Shown piece by piece: positions 31,441 through 43,303 of a DNA stretch of 64,000 nt. A model generated the notes under the pieces. That model saw only the letters and a list, made by a program, of their open reading frames with translations, was not told where the DNA came from and ran no database searches. Each line of letters starts with the position of its first letter. The first letter of the stretch is position 1. The position numbers and the translations under genes are program-made. Source of the stretch: Guillardia theta CCMP2712 (taxonomy: Eukaryota > Cryptophyceae > Pyrenomonadales > Geminigeraceae); the NCBI RefSeq assembly GCF_000315625.1, contig NW_005434471.1, positions 1 to 64,000 of the forward strand, in the 5' to 3' direction.

Positions 31441-34298
31441 TCACCTGACGCCCATCTGTGCGATGCGTTGCAGGACTGCCGCTGCTGACGGCCGCTGCTC
31501 GGGATCCATATGCCAGCAGTCTCTGCGAGCCACTGAGGATGCGAGTCACTCGACCCTCCAGCACAGACCTGAGCAAGTCCGCCAACTGTAGAGGCGTGTC
31601 TGCTGGGATGGGAGGTCGCTCCCCCAGGTGAGCCACTGCCTGCCTCACGTCTTGAAAGTTTGAGCCGTCCCACGGCAGCTGCATGATGAATATTGCATGG
31701 TCAGTGAGAGAAGCAGCGTGGTTCAGTGAGCGAGGAGGAGGCAACAGGCAGCGGGTGAAGTGAGGGATACGAGGAGATATATGTGTACACACCTTGGACG
31801 TGAGCATCTCCCACATCATCATTGACAAGGAGTAAATGTCAATCTTCTCTGTGCACTTCTCGTCCCTGCTCAAAATAGCGTCGTCAAAGAGAAGGTCGTC
31901 CCGACGTCAACGCTCAGCGTTCCTGTACGACTCTGGTGCCATGTAGCGAGGGGTTCCTGCCAAGTTGCTTCTTGTCTGCAAGAAACCTCAGCAAGGTTCA
32001 CGGCCAAGAGACAGCAAGGCTACCTGAATGTACTTCCCTTTCTTTTCACACGCTAGACCGAAGTCTGCCAACTTGAGCAGTCCTGCTAACATTATGAGCG
32101 AGAGATCCTTCAACTTACCCTCTCACCTTTGGAGTCAATGAGCAAATTCTCAGGCTTGATGTCTCGATGGACTACGTTGCAGAGGTGCAGGTACCGCAGG
32201 ATGTCCGCAACCTACGGGGAGAACTTGAGGACGAGCAAGGGAGGGTCTGAAAGGCACCTGGGCGGAATATTCTAACACTTCCATGTGCTGCCAAAATTGT
32301 GCATGTCAAGGCTCGGTGAGGATTAGAGATTCAGCAGCGCAACCTTCATCGGCTTGTATGGAGCATTGTGGATAACATTGTGCAGTGACCCGCCGCTCAC
32401 GATCTCAGTCACAAGCAGGAAATCTACTTTACAGAAGCTGAAAACTGCACATCACGGCATGCACGGAAAGTTAATGTGATGTCTCACCCAAAGACTCGGA
32501 GCACCCCTGGGTGCAGCAACGAGCGCAGCAGATATGCTTCTCGCTGAAACTTCTGCACTTCATATCTATCAAAAAGTGTCAGGAGGGCGTCAGAGGCTCT
32601 TCACTGGTGACCTGTTGTTCCGTACGCTGTCTTTCAGTCTCTTCACTGCACATGGAAGCTGCCAAGTTGCACTGTGAACCTCAGCAAAAGATCCTGGCAC
32701 GTGCCTTCACCATGCGCCCCTGGTGAGACAATCAAGAAAAACACCTGATCCGAGCATTCGATTCAAAGAGATGTCGTTGGATTTGATGGCAAGAACATGC
32801 TCGCGAGCCTGATGACATCACGTTTTGTCAGCATACATGCAGCCATCTCGAGCCCTGCTGACAAACCTCATCTCGCATCGCCCGCAGAGCCTCTTCGACA
32901 ATCTTGATTCGTTCTTTGAGCTTTTGGATTTCTAGATCACTGTCATTCGAAACGCTGCCATTCCCCGCGCTGCTTTCAGACGAGATCATCTTTGCTTGCA
33001 ACCCATTCACATGAACAAGCTTTCGAGATAAGATCTCAATCTTTGCATAGGCCTCTTCGATCTCCTTGTCTTTCTGCCGCAGTTGACGCTTCAACTCATC
33101 AATTACTTGACCTTCCCTTCTCTCATCATAGTCTGAACTGCTTCCGTTTAATCGCCTTGCTGAGGGAGACATCACGACCTTGCCGTCTCGGTCGGACGCT
33201 TTTGTGTCCGACGACCGATCCGTTCCGCTGCCAACGTCATTCGATCCATATTTCGCTCCGTCGTGGTTGAAGGAGCTGGATTCTAATTTCTTCAACCTCT
33301 GCTCCATCTCACTCATCTCAGCCTTCAGTTTCTTTTCCCTCTCATCTGCCCTCATCAGCTGTTGTTGTAATGCAGCATTGTCCGAAGCTAACCGGGATGC
33401 TCTGCCCTCAGCTTCTTGGTGCACACGATTCAGGCCGGATATCTCCATCTTGAGGGAGCTAATTTGAGTTTCGACATCATGGATGGATGATTGTCCGTTC
33501 CTAGACATGTCCAGAGACGAGCTGAACTTGTCGAAACTCACAGGCACAGCTGGAAGTCGATCGGAGCTTGACCTGATTGCGTTGGCACTTTTCTCGTCGC
33601 TTTGAGTCTGAATGATTGCGGAGTTGAAATCTGACACTCTTGTCGTATTGCGACCACTAGAATAGAGCGAAGGAGAGGTAGGAGTAGGCTGCAGGTCATG
33701 AAGATCGTGAGACTTCACAAAGACGCGTGTCAACAAGATGGTTGAAACCACAAGAGGAGGTTTACCGATAATCGCCTCTCCTGGTCGAAAGAGTGAAGCT
33801 GACGGTAATTTAGTTGCAACGGAGAGATCTCATTGCAGACCCACCTGCTGACTGACGTGCAGTTGACTCGGTCCTATACTGTTCTGACGATCCCTGTTTC
33901 CGGCTCAATCACTTCCAACATCCGTCTGACAATGTAGAGTTTTACGAACCTGGATGACGATAGTTTGCCTTGTGAGCTGTAAGATATATGTAGACTTAAA
34001 AAACGTCATGATCGAAATCCCAGAACAAACAAAGCAAACCCTACTTGGTCGGTGCTTTTGGTTGGAGGGTGTAGGTGGAAATTTGCGGCCTATAGATGTC
34101 TTTGGAAACATTCAAATCTCAGCTTCAAGACATAAATTCGCAAAGCAGCTCACCAGAGCTAGAGTGATACATCTGAGGATCTTGTGCACTGTAAGTCGCA
34201 CGATGCACGGAGTTCACAACGTTGGCACCGCCGGAAGCCATCGCTGAGGTTGAAGTATGGACTACCATTTGAGGCGATGAATGGAACTGCCCCTGCAT
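31441..34298 (-). CDS. TKL-like Ser/Thr protein kinase with N-terminal coiled coil
   Basis: About ten exons. Exon 1 begins at 34298 ([20 protein letters not shown]). A long exon (about 33715-32830) is Ser-rich with coiled coils ([20 protein letters not shown]). The kinase domain follows: glycine loop [13 protein letters not shown], the lysine in CAVKRLKD, the alphaC glutamate in [17 protein letters not shown], hinge [12 protein letters not shown], catalytic [48 protein letters not shown] and [16 protein letters not shown]. All catalytic residues are present. The CW-x-DP-x2-RP end points to the tyrosine-kinase-like group. Stop at 31443-31441. The small exons between 34150 and 33720 are only partly resolved. 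Substrate unknown. Confidence 0.8.
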
Positions 34299-34299
34299 G

Positions 34300-35675
34300 G
34301 GCGCTTGCAGAGAAGAGATTAGACCGAGCAGGAGCGAAGGTCGGGGGATCTCATCATATCAGATGGAGGGACATTCAGCAGCTCGCCCTCGATATTGCAA
34401 ATTGCGGGAGATATACGAACTCAGCGAGTCTGAAGCGAGAGAAAAGAGTCTGTTCCATTTCATACGAAACATGGGCATCGTGGCGTACGATAAGAACAAT
34501 ACAGAACAAAATCATGGAAAACAAACTTCGGCTATATCGGTAGATATACAACATTACATCTACTCATGGCGAACCCCCATATCATCTAAATTGCTTCGAC
34601 TTGCGCATCCAAATCATCCCAATACAGTTTAAATATGCTTGCACCTATGTTTGCGAAAATGCTTTCTAGCTTTCCTGCTACTCTTCCTCACCATCTCCTT
34701 CTGGTCCTTATCGCGCCAAAAATGACATGGCAGGGAGGTTGGAGGAGGAGATTCAAAATACCAAGATACTAACGAGGAAGGGCATACCCGCATTCATCAC
34801 GATGATTGAAATGCGAATGCAAGGTAAGAGCAGGAGCAAAGGACACAAGGACACCTAAGACTCTGCACCTGACGTAATCACTGAAGTGAGAAGAAGCAGG
34901 GAAGGCAAGAAGAGCAAACTAGAAAGAGGAGACGGCAGGAGAGAAGTTGGCACAAGACCAAGGGCAAGTGAGTACACGAGATCAGGAGGAGGATGTGTAC
35001 AGGGGTAGAGGCAGCCGAGCAGCACAAGCGAGAGGCGCGGTTATCCCCTACATGAAGAAATAGCGGGCGCCAGGAGCAGGGGTGGTTTTCGCTGTCCGTG
35101 TGGTAGGGATACTGTTAACCATCTGTCAAGTGAGGGTGGGGTAGGCCATACCACGGGTGGTCGACAATCATTTGAAATTGATGGGAGGGAGCCACCGGTA
35201 CCATGTCTTACACCCCACCCTACCCATCAACGCCCCCATCCTCTATTTGAAATCCTATCCAACAGACTACCCTACCCACGTTTTGACGAAGCTCAAAAGT
35301 TGAACCTACCCCCCCACCCTGCCAGGATTATTACTCCGTACCCACCCCACCCTCTCTATTGGCGAAGGTCACACTCAAGAGCATTTGAACCTTCCGGCCC
35401 GGGCCCGGCCGGGTCTCGTCGAGCGTTACAGTTTTGATGTAACGGTAAAGGGCCATGGCAGCTGAAGGCGGAGGTAATGGATCCATGGTGGGAGGGGAGG
35501 CAGGGGCGACAGATCGCAAGGAGGCAGTGAGGTCAGAGATGATGCTGAGAAGAGAAGAACGATGATGGGAAAGAGAGGCAATGAACTGAGAGTTGATGAC
35601 TGGGGGGTGATAGCCGAGAGGAAACAGCAAGGCAACTCACGACAAGCAAAGGAGCGAGAGCGAGAGCAAAGTCAA
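34300..35675. other. Intergenic, no convincing gene
   Basis: The plus-strand frames at 34184-34632 overlap the kinase's first exon region and lack domains. 35090-35400 is a C-rich stretch with GGGTGGGGTAGG/CCACCCTACC words, one of several such blocks (also 39.8-40.1, 44.8-45.1 and 53.1-54.0 kb). Confidence 0.45.
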
Positions 35676-36080
35676 CTTGAGTAGGATAGAGACAGAGACA
35701 GAGACAGAGACAGAGACAGAGACAGAGACAGAGACTGAGAAAGAGATAGAGATAGAGATAGAGATAGAGATAGAGACAGAGACAGAGACAGAGACAGAGA
35801 CAGAGACAGAGACTGAGAAAGAGATAGAGATAGAGATAGAGACAGAGATAGAGACAGAGACAGAGACAGAGACAGAGGAAGAGATAGAGACAGAGATAGA
35901 GGAAGAGATAGAGACAGAGATGGAGACAGAGATAGAGACAGAGACAGAGACAGAGACAGAGGAAGAGATAGAGACAGAGATAGAGGAAGAGATAGAGATA
36001 GAGATGGAGACAGAGATGGAGACAGAGATGGAGACAGAGGAAGAGATAGAGCAAGAGATAGAGCAAGAGATAGATACTTG
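35676..36080. repeat. (GAGACA/GAGATA)n hexanucleotide array
   Basis: About 400 bp of almost pure purine-strand sequence alternates GAGACA and GAGATA, with occasional GAGGAA, GAGTGA-like and GAGATGG variants in higher-order blocks. All six frames stay open, which explains the long spurious peptides here. Confidence 0.95.
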
Positions 36081-36196
36081 GAGAGCAGGAGAAAAGGACA
36101 AGAGAGACAGGCATGCACCCGGATAAGAGGACAGTAGCATTCTTCACTTGAGAATCAGGCTGATACTTAGCGTTCTCTACCTTTGATCTTTTTTGT

Positions 36197-38479
36197 ATGA
36201 AGACATCTTACTTGTCGCGTGTTTCAGACCCGGCAGCTGTGGATTTCGAATCTGACCTCCATCAGATTTGGCGCGACGACAGGCAACTGAGACGGATTGT
36301 GATTGAGGGGATATTAACTCGAAAGGAATCAGATGGTTGTCTGAAAACATACTCAATGATGCATCTGCTTTGGATTATTTCTCTAACTCGCACTGGTAAG
36401 CTTGAATCGCGCAAGTGTTAAGTGTTTCCTCTTGCAAGGTCCACCTTTGTTTCACTTCCTTCTCCATGCTCTCTCCCGCACTCTTGTCGCATACTCTAAC
36501 TCTACTGGGGGTTCTTCTCTCCTTGTCGCAGGTACGATCCATCCTGTCTCACTGCGCACTTCAACATGCAGAATCAGCTCTCGGGCGGCAAGATGGACAG
36601 GTGAGATAGCATCACTTTGCTTTGCGGATATGTGCAACACGCTGCACAGGCAATACTTGAAACGGATGGCGGGAATAGACTTCGAGATGGCCCGCCCTGA
36701 TGTTCAGGTACAAGATAAATGCAGTGACCAAGTTTGGTTTCTGACTTGCTTCTTTGTGCTCTGCTGCTCTCTCCTGCTTTCCTCATATTGTCGGTGTTGG
36801 TATCTTTGCATGTTTTTGTGTTGTTGATAGGGAAAGGGGGTGTACGTCATCGACAAAGTGAAAAGAGTGAAGGATCCTAATGCCAAGGATGGTATCTCAC
36901 AGGTGCGTTGGTGTCAATGTTTGTATTTCCTTCATTCTTCCCAAGTAATCTTTGATGTTTGTTCAACTTGGTTTTCCTTGCCTGGACTCTATGCTTTATC
37001 ATCTTTGATTTCAATATCTCTCTTTCTTTTTGGATTTTTTATTGTATTCTGATTTCATGACCTTTCAACAATTTCAACGCACTGAACAGACACGCCTGGC
37101 GTCATACTACGTGACTGCAGATGGGTAAGACTTGTGAAGGTGCATTGTACATCTCTCATTTTCAACCTAGATGGGTGTACATGTGCCCACCCATACAGAA
37201 ACTTGTCGATTCAAAGCTTCAGGTGCTCAATCTGCATTAAAAAGATACGACAAATAACACATTTTCATCAGATGATTTCCTACTTCTTGAAGAAAGCTCT
37301 CGAGCACACTTCTTCACATTATTCGTTCAGGTGAGGAACGAGAGTCTGTTTTCTCACATTTATTGCTCGGGTTGCCTGGATTTGTTTGCATATTTGTGCA
37401 TCGCTTGTCTGAATTTCTCCATCAGCCTCACAGCTGGTCACGTGCTGAACAAGCCGAGTGACCAGAAATCCGAGGAATGGAAGCCGGTAAAGCTTTTTTC
37501 CATTTCATCGCTTGTCTGCATGTTTCCTTCTCCTAGTTTATGCTCTTGATGTGTGCAAAACTCTCTCTTCTCTGTCTGATGTATCAGGTGCTTGCTGATT
37601 ATCTTACATCTTCTCAGATCACTTGTTTCGGCGCTTCAGCCTTGAAGCCACAAGGTATTTGTTTTCTTGCTTTTCGCCGCGTGCTGAAAGCTTCTTGCAG
37701 CAGTAGACAGGGAGCAGGTTGAGGACACGAAGGTGACCGGCGATAAATGGAAGTTTGGACTTGCTGGACTGAAGAGACGTGCAGATGGTAGAGAAGATGC
37801 TGAAGTCGATTTCAAAACTTTACCCCATCATCATCCCGGTCGGTTGTACCTCTGAATTTTGTTGTTGTTGACGCGTCTTTGTTGTTTCAGCCGGAGGCTG
37901 CAGCTCCGCCAGCAGGTGATGATGCCTCCTTGCTGCTCTCTCCATCTTTCTTTGTCCTCGTTCTTCTTTCTCTTCCGCTCTTCTGCTTGCCTGACCTCAC
38001 CCACGGGGTCTCCCACTCCTTCCGCCTTGTCTCGCACGTGCGCCCTAACCGCTCATGTGGGTCGAATAGATCAAAACAGCCAGCAGCCAGCCCCCGCTGC
38101 ATCGCAGGTGCTGGAAATCCTCCCCTCCCCTCCCCTTCCTCTTACCGTCCTCACCATTAGGCGGCTGCTACCTCCTCCATCCCCACACCCACATCGGCTC
38201 TACCGGCAACTGGAGCTCTTCCTATGAGCGGCACATCGGCCGGAATGGCAACAGGCGGGGTCGGAACGACCAGCGCTGGATTGCAGCCGGGGATGCCGAT
38301 GAACACGATGCCGACCACTGGGGCGTCGTCCATGGGGGCGATGAACCCGGCGCTTGCAATGCAGGCGGGGCAGAAAAGGTGAGGGATGCTTGCTGGGCTT
38401 CTGCTCGACTCATTGAAAGCACAGGCCGGGGATGATGATGCCGACGTCAATGCCTATGACTAAGAAGTCCAGGAACTAG
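36197..38479 (+). CDS. MED6: Mediator complex subunit 6
   Basis: MED6 is a head-module subunit linking regulators to RNA polymerase II. The gene is split into about twelve small exons. Recognisable blocks in order are WRDDRQLRRIVIEGILT, YDPSCLTAHFNMQNQLSGGK (the SPFYD..CNN..MQ region), QYLKRMAGIDFEMARPDVQ (the GIEY region), VYVIDKVKRV, TRLASYYVTADG, VYMCPPIQKLVDSKLQ (the YYIIxGxIYQAPxLxxxxxSRL region) and MISYFLKKALEHTSSHYSF. A divergent C-terminal half follows, with Ala/Pro/Met-rich repeats (AGLQPGMPMNTMPTTGASSM) and a basic end, MTKKSRN, stop TAG 38477-38479. The 5' end is uncertain, because TTTCAG at 36224-36229 is a likely acceptor and an exon may lie upstream of 36197. Confidence 0.8.
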
Positions 38480-41200
38480 CGAGACCCTTCCGTCCTCTCG
38501 CCTTCTGTCCCCATACCCTTGCCCACTCACCACCCAATCTTACATCTCGACTCTCCCATCTGTTTTCATTCCTCCTTTCTTCGTTCGCTTCCTCCTTTCC
38601 TTATCACCTACTGGCACTCCTTCCTAGATTTCTCTGCAGGAGGCGCCGCTTTCATTCCATGAGAATAAAGTTTAAAGCTTTTTGCTCACCTCTCCTCCTC
38701 TCCTGTTGTTCTTCTGACTTTCTGCTCTCCTGATCCCTTCTACACCTGTTTCAGCTCCTCATCAGTTGTTGTGCTCTCCGCTTCCTACATCTAGTTCATC
38801 GTTTCGAATCCTATTGGACAAGAGAAGAACAACTTAGAATCAGGTGTCAACGACAACAAAGACGGGCTAAGGTTGGAGGATAAAGTGTTATCTCTTTTGC
38901 AAGGATTTATTAGTTCTCCGACACTTTTCATATATCGCATTTGATTCTTTACCAAACCTACACCAAACCTACATGAGAGCCCAAGAACAAATGGACCGCT
39001 TCATGCACGCCGCTGACTGTAGTGAGCATTATGAGACCGATAGTATGTGTCAGTACAAAGATCTTGATAGCTAATGATCGTATGTTCTGTCAGTACAAAA
39101 CTCTAATTTGTTCTACCATATCAGAGACTCGCGAGGCCGTTGGTGACATTGGTGCTGGTCCAACCCACCTGCTCTCGTCCGACGGGCTCCTTTCGTTGTG
39201 GTACGTAACGGAACGCGGTGATTTTCCTGTAGATCTTTGATCGACTTTGTTTTGTGCATTCTGGTCATACAAGCTTCATATTCAATCATCTTGGGTCTTG
39301 TCGCTGCTCACGACCCATCACCTCCCCCCTCCGCACTCCCCCCTCCATTCTTTCCCGCCCGCATTTCGTCTTTTCTGAGAGTCTCGACAAAGAAAGAAAA
39401 AATACCACAAACTTTCACCGTTCCCAGATAACGGGTGGGGAGCCCCCCCCTCACCCCTTCTTTTGTGGGAGAAAGAGGGGTGCTCTTCCATCGACGAGAG
39501 CCATTTTTAATGATAATTGAGTGAAATACTTGTATAATAAATAATATATATTTAATAACATCAGTAGAAACATAAATATATACTTTTCAATAAGATAATA
39601 TATATATGTTTATGCTACCAATTCATAAATGATATCATCGTATTGGTTTTACATTTGGTGCATATCGAGATGATAACTAAATATTTTCATTCAAACAAAA
39701 ACAAACATATATTACATATGCTAAAAATAATAACTTTTTATATGTATATAAAACTTTTATATCTCAATAAAAAATGCTAAAAGTCTTGCCTTTACCGCCC
39801 TCCAGGCCATTCAGCCACCACCCCCCTTGACCTACGCGAATTGTTGACCCCACCCATGTCATTTCCTCACTGCGCAAGATCCACCCACCCCAAATTTGAA
39901 CATCCTTTTAGCACCTCAACCCATCAGGTTACATTTCAGGTCCTTCCTATGAGATAGACCTTTCTGACTTTTAGCATACTTATGGATTTGAGTAGCTTGA
40001 TGGGCCATGACGAAACTTTTAAGTACCCCCTTGTCGATTACCCCCTCTGTTGACACCCCACCCTACTTTCCTCAAAAATAACCTAGCCCCTCTTGACCAA
40101 GTAGCACACCCCCACCCCTCCTCAAAAGACTAATTCCCGCCCCCGCCATCCCCGCCACTGCCGCTCAACATGGCGGTTCCTGTGCTGTTGCAGCGCCTCT
40201 TGCCTTGCTCCCCGCCTGAGACAACTTTCTCTTCATCTTCAAATTCTTCTTTGTTCTCTTCCTGCGTGATGGCTGCCTCCTTCCGCTCAAAGCTTCTTTC
40301 TGTCTGCTTGCCAACTTTGCGAGGGTTCCCTTCAGATCCCGCCCCCTCTCCTCGCTCATATGTGCTGACGACCCCGTTCATTTACCCCCTCCTAGCCTTA
40401 CACATCACAGACCATCACGTTTCCACTCGAAATCTTTCATCCATCCTCCAATCTTCGGCGTGTTTGGTTGCTCTGCTCATGAATCAGTGCTCTCGCGGAT
40501 TCTTCCTTCTCGACCCCTCCCCCCACCGCCATACATCCCTTCCGTACTGCGTGCGACCCGCCTAAATAATTCTACTTTTTCTTCGAACATTTCTATCTTC
40601 ATTGTCTGTGCGGTTACCTCCTCTGTTTTCTTTGTCTATGCTCAAATGTTTTCTCGTTCTGCCCGTCCGTGTCTCGAGCTCGTGCCTGTGTCAGCTAGGC
40701 CCTTTCCTCGACTCGATCTGTCACCTTTAAGAGGGTCTTTCCATGTCCTCTTCTTTGCCAGTTGTTGGTGGCCGGTGTACTCTCCTTGCCTCGTTATGTG
40801 CCCTAGTGTGTATGCGATCCTGTTAGGTTCATAGCTCGTGTCATTTCGCGTATTAAGGTCCATAAGGTGTATACATCCCAGTCATGGTTTTGATTTGATT
40901 GCTTGACGGATACACTGCCCTCCTCTATGTATCTGGTATGTGGTAGGTCAATACAGACTAGGATTCCTGCACTCAGCCTATTGTCTCGAGTCTGCTCAGC
41001 CATTGCCTTGGCGCCCTTTCATTCATCCATGTCACCCTACCATCGCATGCTTGTTCTTCGTTCTTCTCCTTGTTCACTCAAACCCTCTCATCTCTCTCAT
41101 CACTCTACAGAATGCTTTGTCCTGCTGTGTGGCCCGTTGTGCCGAATCCTCCTTGTGCTGACCTTGGTTCAACAGTCACAACAGCCGAGGTGAGCGGGGT
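38480..41200. other. Long intergenic region with AT-rich and C-rich blocks
   Basis: 39500-39790 is very AT-rich (over 75%). 39800-40140 is a C-rich block with CCACCCC words. A frame at 40170-40565 begins at a good ATG (MAVPVLLQRLLPCSPPETTF) but shows no domain and is Ser/Leu/Pro-rich as expected of pyrimidine-rich DNA. I leave it unannotated. Confidence 0.45.
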
Positions 41201-41202
41201 GG

Positions 41203-43303
41203 ATGCAAGGCGAAGCATCGATGGGCGCCGTGGGAAGCCCGATGGAATTGGAACCGGACGTGGGAGCCTTCGTGGCAAACCTCCCGCGATTCTCCGTGAT
41301 TCCTTCCCTGGATCCTTACGGGCAGACTCCATTGAGAGTGACATCTCCCACCAGTGAGTACCCCTCCTCGTTCCCTCCCTTGCTCCCCCCCTGCCTCTGC
41401 TGTCTTTGTGTGCTCATACATGCCTTGCAGGTAGCGTGTATTATAATGACAATTATTGTTTTACCCATGTGCCGTCAACGAGGAGGAGCAAACAGTCAGT
41501 GGCTGACTCGGCGACGACAGTTGCTGACGCTGCCTCAGGACCTCGCTTGCATATTCGGTCAGGAACAGGGAATGTGGTGGCCCAAGAATTTGCACACCGA
41601 GGTCTATCCTGGAAGGGCTGTGCAGCGACGAGTCCAGCACCTACCAGATGTACGGGAACGAAGATGGCTCGCCTCCTTTCAGTCTCAAGTTTGGGAAGTC
41701 AAAGCGGGCTGCATGTCTGGTAGGACTCGCTCATTGCTTGCAGCAGTAGCTTGCAGTGACCCTTAATGCAGGTGGTTGCCGATGAAGAAGGAAGTGTATC
41801 CATCATCGACTCATCCAAGCCCAAGTCTCAGTCCAACATGTGCTCGTGGCTGTGCCACAGGAATGCAATTTTTGACGTCGCCATAGCCGGTGAGCCTCTG
41901 CTCAGCCATCGTCTCCGCTGATTGGTCATGGCAGATGGAGACGATTTGCTGGCAACAGCTTCGGGGGATCAGACGATCAAGCTTTGGGACCTTTCGTCCC
42001 ATGAACCTGTGGAAAAGTTGATGCTGAGAGGCCACAAGAGCAGCGTCAAGTCTGTACAGTTTAGGCCGGGGAGTCAGAACGAGTTGGTGTCGGGGGCGAG
42101 GGAGGGATCTATTTTTTTATGGGATGTGAGGGTTAAGAATGATGGCTGCACTACCAGGAGCCAGGGGGAGGTGAGTCCAGGAGGAGGGTCCCAGCTTGCG
42201 TCCGCTGACTCGCACAAGCAGACGGGGAGGCCAACGAAGCAAATCGCTGAAGCGCATGCGAAACGAAATTATGCGAACATCACGACATCTCCTCGCAGAA
42301 AAAGCAAAGACGCGAAGAACTCAACATCTTGCAGTGTCACAAGCGTGGTCTTCATCAACGACTACATCTTAGCGTCGGCTGGGGACAACGACGGTAGCGT
42401 CAAATTCTGGGATCTAAGGAGAGGATGGACGTCTCGGGTAGGAGGCCTGGTCGTGGTTGTAGCAGGAGTTGACATCTATTTACAGCATACCTTCAAGCCG
42501 ACCTCCTTCCTCTCCCGCGAGGCCAGTGCGACAGGCCGGCCAAGGGGGATCACATCTCTCTCAGTGAACAACACCAATTCGAAGATCCTGGCGTCAAGCT
42601 CTGATCATCATATCTACATGTTCGACTGCCTGGTCCCCGAGCGGGAACCCTCGATCTACAGCGGGCATGTTGTCAATTCCTTCTACGTCAAGGCCTCCTT
42701 TTCTCCGGACTGCCGCTACATCATCAGTGGGAGCAGCGACTACCACGTGTACATCTGGGACGTCAGCAATCCGCTCCTCCCTCCCATGAGGCTTCGGGGC
42801 CACACTGGGGAGGTTTCGGACGTGGCCTGGAGCCAGAAAGAGTTCTGGAAGCTGGCCAGCAGCTCCGACGACACGACAGTGCGACTGTGGACGATCGACC
42901 GCGAGCTCAGCGAGCATTTCTCGGCGGAAGGAGCTCGTGGAGACACTGAGCTTCTCTCCCCGCACAGCAGCCGCTACAGCGGTGTCAGCGAGGTTCCTCG
43001 GGCATGGAGCCATCCTCCCAGCAAAGAGGAGGACCTGCTCACCTGCCACGAGGTTATGATGTTCACCGACACCTGCTCTTCTGACGGTAAGGGCGACCTG
43101 CTACTCGACCTCCTCCCCACCTGATGAACGTGGCAGATTCTCTGACTCCCCGCAAGATCCGCAAGCTGAAACCCATCGATAGCATTGGGCTCGTACGACA
43201 TTCCAACCTGGACAACTCTAGGAGTCAGTCGGGAAGCCCAACGCTATGGAAGCAATCCAAGATCGAAGACTTCTACTCCTCCACCCCCATTAGCCGGAAG
43301 TGA
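41203..43303 (+). CDS. CDT2: CDT2/DTL, substrate receptor of the CRL4 ubiquitin ligase
   Basis: CDT2 is the WD40 adaptor by which CUL4-DDB1 destroys CDT1 and other proteins bound to DNA-loaded PCNA. The start at 41203 gives MQGEASMGAVGSPMELEPDV. Exons at about 41760-41890 encode VADEEGSVSIIDSSKPKSQS. The main exon encodes WD repeats: LLATASGDQTIKLWDLS, ELVSGAREGSIFLWDVRV, YILASAGDNDGSVKFWDLRR, then SGHVVNSFYVKASFSPDCRY and IISGSSDYHVYIWDVS, followed by LRGHTGEVSDVAWS. WDVR and WDLR are DDB1-binding type motifs. After a 45-nt intron the last exon ends LWKQSKIEDFYSSTPISRK, where QSKIEDFY is a canonical PIP box. Human CDT2 also has a C-terminal PIP box, which supports the call. Stop 43301-43303. 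The joins in the 41440-41720 exon are less certain. Confidence 0.85.

Noticed and set aside
35637-36147. Open frames of 150-200 residues rich in Leu, Ser or Glu-Thr
   Set aside because: They are translations of the GAGACA/GAGATA array.
40170-40565. 131-residue frame beginning MAVPVLLQ as a gene or first exon of CDT2
   Set aside because: A good ATG context, but the CDT2 start at 41203 is self-sufficient, and the frame is low-complexity Ser/Leu/Pro with no domain.
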